Positions 5,247-8,944 of a stretch of 8,944 bases of DNA are shown one piece after another. Each line of letters begins with the position of its first letter. Position 1 is the first letter of the stretch. A program made the translations under genes and the position numbers. Origin of the DNA: an uncultured Clostridia bacterium (lineage in GTDB: Bacteria > Bacillota > Clostridia > Oscillospirales > Oscillospiraceae); contig CAMDZY010000064.1 of the NCBI GenBank assembly GCA_945910975.1, forward strand, positions 1 through 8,944. Reading direction: 5' to 3'. Under the pieces are notes generated by a model, which saw only the letters and a list, made by a program, of their open reading frames with translations, searched no databases and had not been told where the DNA came from.

Positions 5247-5404
5247 AACAAAAATATAAATCCAAGTCCGAACGCCGTGCCGAGCGGCTGCGCAACGAGG
5301 AAATGCACCGCAAACGTCTGCGTTATTGGAAAATCATGGTGGCAATTTCCGGCTCGGTGGTCGTGATTTGCCTGATTTTGCTGCTTTGGATGGGTGAATT
5401 ATAA
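5243..5404 (+). CDS. Small basic single-pass membrane protein between recF and remB
   Basis: This 53-residue gene is short but well supported. It has a GGAGG ribosome binding site at 5231-5235, an ATGA overlap with the recF stop, and a stop directly abutting the remB ATG. The first 30 residues are strongly basic (13 Lys/Arg, starting MKQKYKSKSERRAERLR) and probably helical. They are followed by one membrane segment at about 31-50 (IMVAISGSVVVICLILLLWM) and a two- to three-residue tail (GEL). By the positive-inside rule the basic part should face the cytoplasm, giving a tail-anchored topology. It has no signal-peptide cleavage site or lipobox that I can see. I do not recognise a family. In B. 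subtilis remB follows recF directly, so this is an insertion relative to that order. Anchoring nucleic acid or a replication partner at the membrane is possible but is inference only. Confidence 0.75.
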   Translation: MKQKYKSKSERRAERLRNEEMHRKRLRYWKIMVAISGSVVVICLILLLWMGEL

Positions 5405-5686
5405 ATGTATATTGACATCGGCGGCGATATGGCCGTGCGGGAACAATGCATCTTGGGCATTTTCGACCTGGACAACACAAGCTGGTCCCGTCACACCCGC
5501 GCTTTTTTAAAGCAGGCGGAGGAGAATGGCACGGTGATTTCCGTGTGCAATGACATTCCCAAGGCCTTTGTTCTCACCGAGGAATATAACATGGAACGCG
5601 TCTATTTGACGCAGTTTAACGCTGCAACCATTGAAAAACGGTTGCAGATATCGACCTCATACAAATCGAAGGAGTTTCATAAATGA
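5405..5686 (+). CDS. remB: Extracellular matrix regulator RemB (DUF370)
   Basis: A 93-residue DUF370 protein. The family's landmarks are clear: N-terminal MYIDIGGD, the core IFDLDNTSWS (19-28), TRAFLKQAEENGTVISV, DIPKAFVLT, and the late VYLTQFNAATIEKR. In B. subtilis RemA and RemB control matrix (biofilm) genes, and RemA is a DNA-binding protein; RemB is its paralogue encoded next to recF and gyrB. Whether this anaerobe uses it for biofilm control cannot be told from the sequence. The ATG directly abuts the stop of the preceding small gene. Only a weak GGGTGA-like Shine-Dalgarno is seen, so coupling to the upstream gene is likely. It overlaps gyrB by 4 nt. Confidence 0.9.
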   Translation: MYIDIGGDMAVREQCILGIFDLDNTSWSRHTRAFLKQAEENGTVISVCNDIPKAFVLTEEYNMERVYLTQFNAATIEKRLQISTSYKSKEFHK

Positions 5687-7614
5687 ATGAAGAACTTAAC
5701 ACTGCAATGACAGATTACGATGCCAGTCAAATCCAGGTTCTGGAGGGGCTGGAGGCTGTGCGCAAGCGGCCGGGTATGTATATCGGCTCGACGTCTGCAA
5801 GTGGCTTGCATCATCTGGTCTATGAAATTGTGGATAACGCGATTGATGAAGCGTTAGCTGGGTTTTGTGGTCATATTACAGTTACAATCAATCCCGGCAA
5901 CACCATAACCGTGGTGGACGACGGACGCGGCATCCCGGTGGACATCCAGGCACAGACCGGCAGACCCGCGTTGGAGGTCGTCTATACTGTTCTGCACGCC
6001 GGCGGCAAATTCGGCGGCGGCGGTTATAAGGTTTCCGGCGGCCTGCACGGCGTGGGCGCTTCCGTGGTCAATGCGCTGTCCGAGTGGCTGACGGTGGAGG
6101 TCTTCCGCGACGGAAAAGTCTATCAGATGAAATTCTCGCGCGGCAAAATCACGCAGGAAATTCAGGTGATCGGCACGACCGAGCTGCACGGTACCCGCGT
6201 CACGTTCAAGCCCGACCCGGAAATGTTCGACACGCTGGAATATGATTATGAAACGTTACACACCCGTATGCGCGAGCAGGCATTTTTAAATGCAGGCCTG
6301 CACATCACCATATCCGACCGCCGCGAGGGGCAGGAAACAGCGGACGCCATGTGCTATGAGGGCGGCATCCGCGAATTTGCCCGCTGGTACAACCGCCATA
6401 AAACGCCGTTACACGACAAAGTAATCTATATGTCCGGCAGCAAGGACGATTCCACGGCGGAAATTGCGGTACAATATAACGATTCTTATAATGAAACCAT
6501 TGTTTCCTTCGCCAACGACATTCATACCCCGGAGGGCGGTATGCACGAGGAGGGCTTCAAGCGCGCCCTGACTTCTGTCATCAACAGCTATGGCCAGAAA
6601 AAAGGGCTGATCAAGGGTGACGACAAGGTTTCCGGCGAGGATTGCCGCGAGGGCATCACGGCCATTATCTCCGTCAAGCTGACCGAGGCGCAGTTTGAGG
6701 GACAGACCAAAGCAAAATTGGGCAATTCTCACATCCGCACGCTGGTCAATGCCATTGTGACGCAGCAGCTCAATGATTTTTTTGAGGAAAATCCCGCCAT
6801 TGCCAAGGCCATTTTGGACAAGGCCATGATGGCAAACCGTGCAAGAGAAGCTGCCAGAAAGGCGCGCGAATCCATTCGCCGCAAAACAGGGCTGGAATCC
6901 GGCCAGATGCCGGACAAGCTGCGCGACTGCAACGAGCGCGACCCTGCACTGACCGAAATCTACATCGTGGAGGGCGATTCCGCAGGCGGTTCCGCCACCC
7001 AGGGACGCGATTCCCGCTTTCAGGCAATTCTTCCACTTTGGGGCAAGATGCTCAACGTGGAAAAGGCCAGAGCCGACAAGGTTTATGGCAACGACAAGTT
7101 GCAGCCGGTCATTACTGCGCTGGGCGCAGGTATCGGCGATGAGTTCAATCTGGACAAGCTGCGCTATCACAAGGTGATCATCATGGCCGATGCCGATGTG
7201 GACGGCTCGCACATCCGTACCCTGCTGCTGACCTTCTTTTTCCGCTTTATGCGACCACTGATTGAGCATGGTTATGTGTATTCCGCTGTTCCGCCACTGT
7301 ATAAATTGACACGTGGTAAGACAACACGCGTAGCATTTTCCGACCCGGAGCGCGATGCAATCTCCATGCAGCTGCGCGGCGATAACCCCAACGCGAAGGT
7401 CGATATCTCCCGCTTTAAAGGTCTTGGCGAAATGAACCCGCACGAGCTGTGGGAAACCACGATGGATCCCCAACGGCGTACTTTGCGGCGCATTACGCTG
7501 GACGATGCCATTGCAGCCGACCAAATTTTTACCGTTTTGATGGGCGAAGAGGTCGAGCCGCGCAAGGAATTTATTGAACAGAATGCAAAATATGTAGTGA
7601 ATCTTGATATTTAA
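5683..7614 (+). CDS. gyrB: DNA gyrase subunit B
   Basis: GyrB is the ATPase subunit of gyrase, which introduces negative supercoils and relieves positive supercoils ahead of forks. The 643 residues match the short Gram-positive form without the insert seen in Gammaproteobacteria. The GHKL ATPase domain shows EIVDNAIDEA (E48 general base, N52), DDGRGIP (D79) and the glycine-rich lid GGGGYKVSGGLHGVG. The TOPRIM domain shows EGDSAGG (E430) and DADVDG (D503, D505, D507 metal ligands). The C-terminal RFKGLGEMNPHELWETTMDP contacts GyrA. Two positions are unusual by comparison with remembered family sequences: SATQGRD with Thr439 where Lys is usual, and LPLWGKMLNVEKA with Trp453 where Lys or Arg is usual (E. 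coli K447). The start overlaps remB by 4 nt and has GAAGGAG at 5668-5674. gyrA follows after 18 nt. Confidence 0.98.
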   Translation: MNEELNTAMTDYDASQIQVLEGLEAVRKRPGMYIGSTSASGLHHLVYEIVDNAIDEALAGFCGHITVTINPGNTITVVDDGRGIPVDIQAQTGRPALEVVYTVLHAGGKFGGGGYKVSGGLHGVGASVVNALSEWLTVEVFRDGKVYQMKFSRGKITQEIQVIGTTELHGTRVTFKPDPEMFDTLEYDYETLHTRMREQAFLNAGLHITISDRREGQETADAMCYEGGIREFARWYNRHKTPLHDKVIYMSGSKDDSTAEIAVQYNDSYNETIVSFANDIHTPEGGMHEEGFKRALTSVINSYGQKKGLIKGDDKVSGEDCREGITAIISVKLTEAQFEGQTKAKLGNSHIRTLVNAIVTQQLNDFFEENPAIAKAILDKAMMANRAREAARKARESIRRKTGLESGQMPDKLRDCNERDPALTEIYIVEGDSAGGSATQGRDSRFQAILPLWGKMLNVEKARADKVYGNDKLQPVITALGAGIGDEFNLDKLRYHKVIIMADADVDGSHIRTLLLTFFFRFMRPLIEHGYVYSAVPPLYKLTRGKTTRVAFSDPERDAISMQLRGDNPNAKVDISRFKGLGEMNPHELWETTMDPQRRTLRRITLDDAIAADQIFTVLMGEEVEPRKEFIEQNAKYVVNLDI

Positions 7615-7632
7615 CAGCTAACGGAGAAGTTT

Positions 7633-8944
<1,312 letters not shown>

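Noticed and set aside
5829..5837. An exact classical DnaA box TGTGGATAA inside gyrB
   Set aside because: It encodes the conserved ATPase motif residues I-V-D-N, it is isolated, and it is 3 kb from the box cluster. Codon choice in a conserved protein motif explains it, although it is ironic that it is the only classical box I found.
6409..7524. Long open frame on the minus strand opposite gyrB (similar ones lie opposite dnaA, dnaN and gyrA)
   Set aside because: These are antisense shadows of GC-biased, highly conserved genes. The products resemble no family and lack ribosome binding sites, and the sense frames are unambiguous.

Overview
This window is the chromosomal replication-origin neighbourhood of a member of the Bacillota, most likely class Clostridia and plausibly an Oscillospirales/Ruminococcaceae-type gut anaerobe. 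Three things point there: the dnaA-dnaN-yaaA(S4)-recF-remB-gyrB-gyrA gene order, moderately GC-rich coding sequence with strong AAGGAG-type ribosome binding sites, and a remB (DUF370) gene. The genus is inference only. All genes are on the + strand. I see no phage, transposase, CRISPR, tRNA or rRNA.

Layout. 1-138: three back-to-back perfect hairpins followed by an extended -10 promoter. 139-903: a polytopic membrane protein of no family I recognise. 921-963: a strong intrinsic terminator. 964-1218: the dnaA upstream region, with a DnaA-box-like site, a possible 37-codon ORF and the dnaA promoter. 1219-2532: dnaA. 2533-2773: the dnaA-dnaN intergenic region, which has the architecture of oriC: a dense cluster of TGTGAAAAA-like boxes, a C-rich stretch, a run of DnaA-trios and an AT-rich unwinding segment. 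2774-8944: a tightly packed run of dnaN, yaaA, recF, a 53-codon membrane-protein gene, remB, gyrB and a gyrA truncated by the window edge.

How the genes work together. DnaA binds the box cluster and opens the origin. DnaN is the sliding clamp of the replicative polymerase, RecF acts in gap repair at stalled forks, and GyrA2B2 removes the positive supercoils ahead of the forks. YaaA (an S4 RNA-binding protein) and RemB (a DNA-binding matrix regulator in Bacillus) are customary passengers. From dnaN to gyrA the junctions are overlaps of 4 or 11 nt, direct abutment, or gaps of 9 or 18 nt, so co-transcription and translational coupling are likely.

This is largely a housekeeping region, and I do not see a hidden new defence or mobile system. 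The points worth a second look are: (i) DnaA boxes that appear shifted from TGTGGATAA to TGTGAAAAA, together with an altered DNA-binding loop in DnaA; (ii) a candidate basal unwinding system with DnaA-trios; (iii) a small basic membrane protein coupled to recF; (iv) a possible leader ORF upstream of dnaA; (v) the triple-hairpin repeat at the left edge; and (vi) unusual residues at quinolone-relevant positions of GyrA and GyrB.
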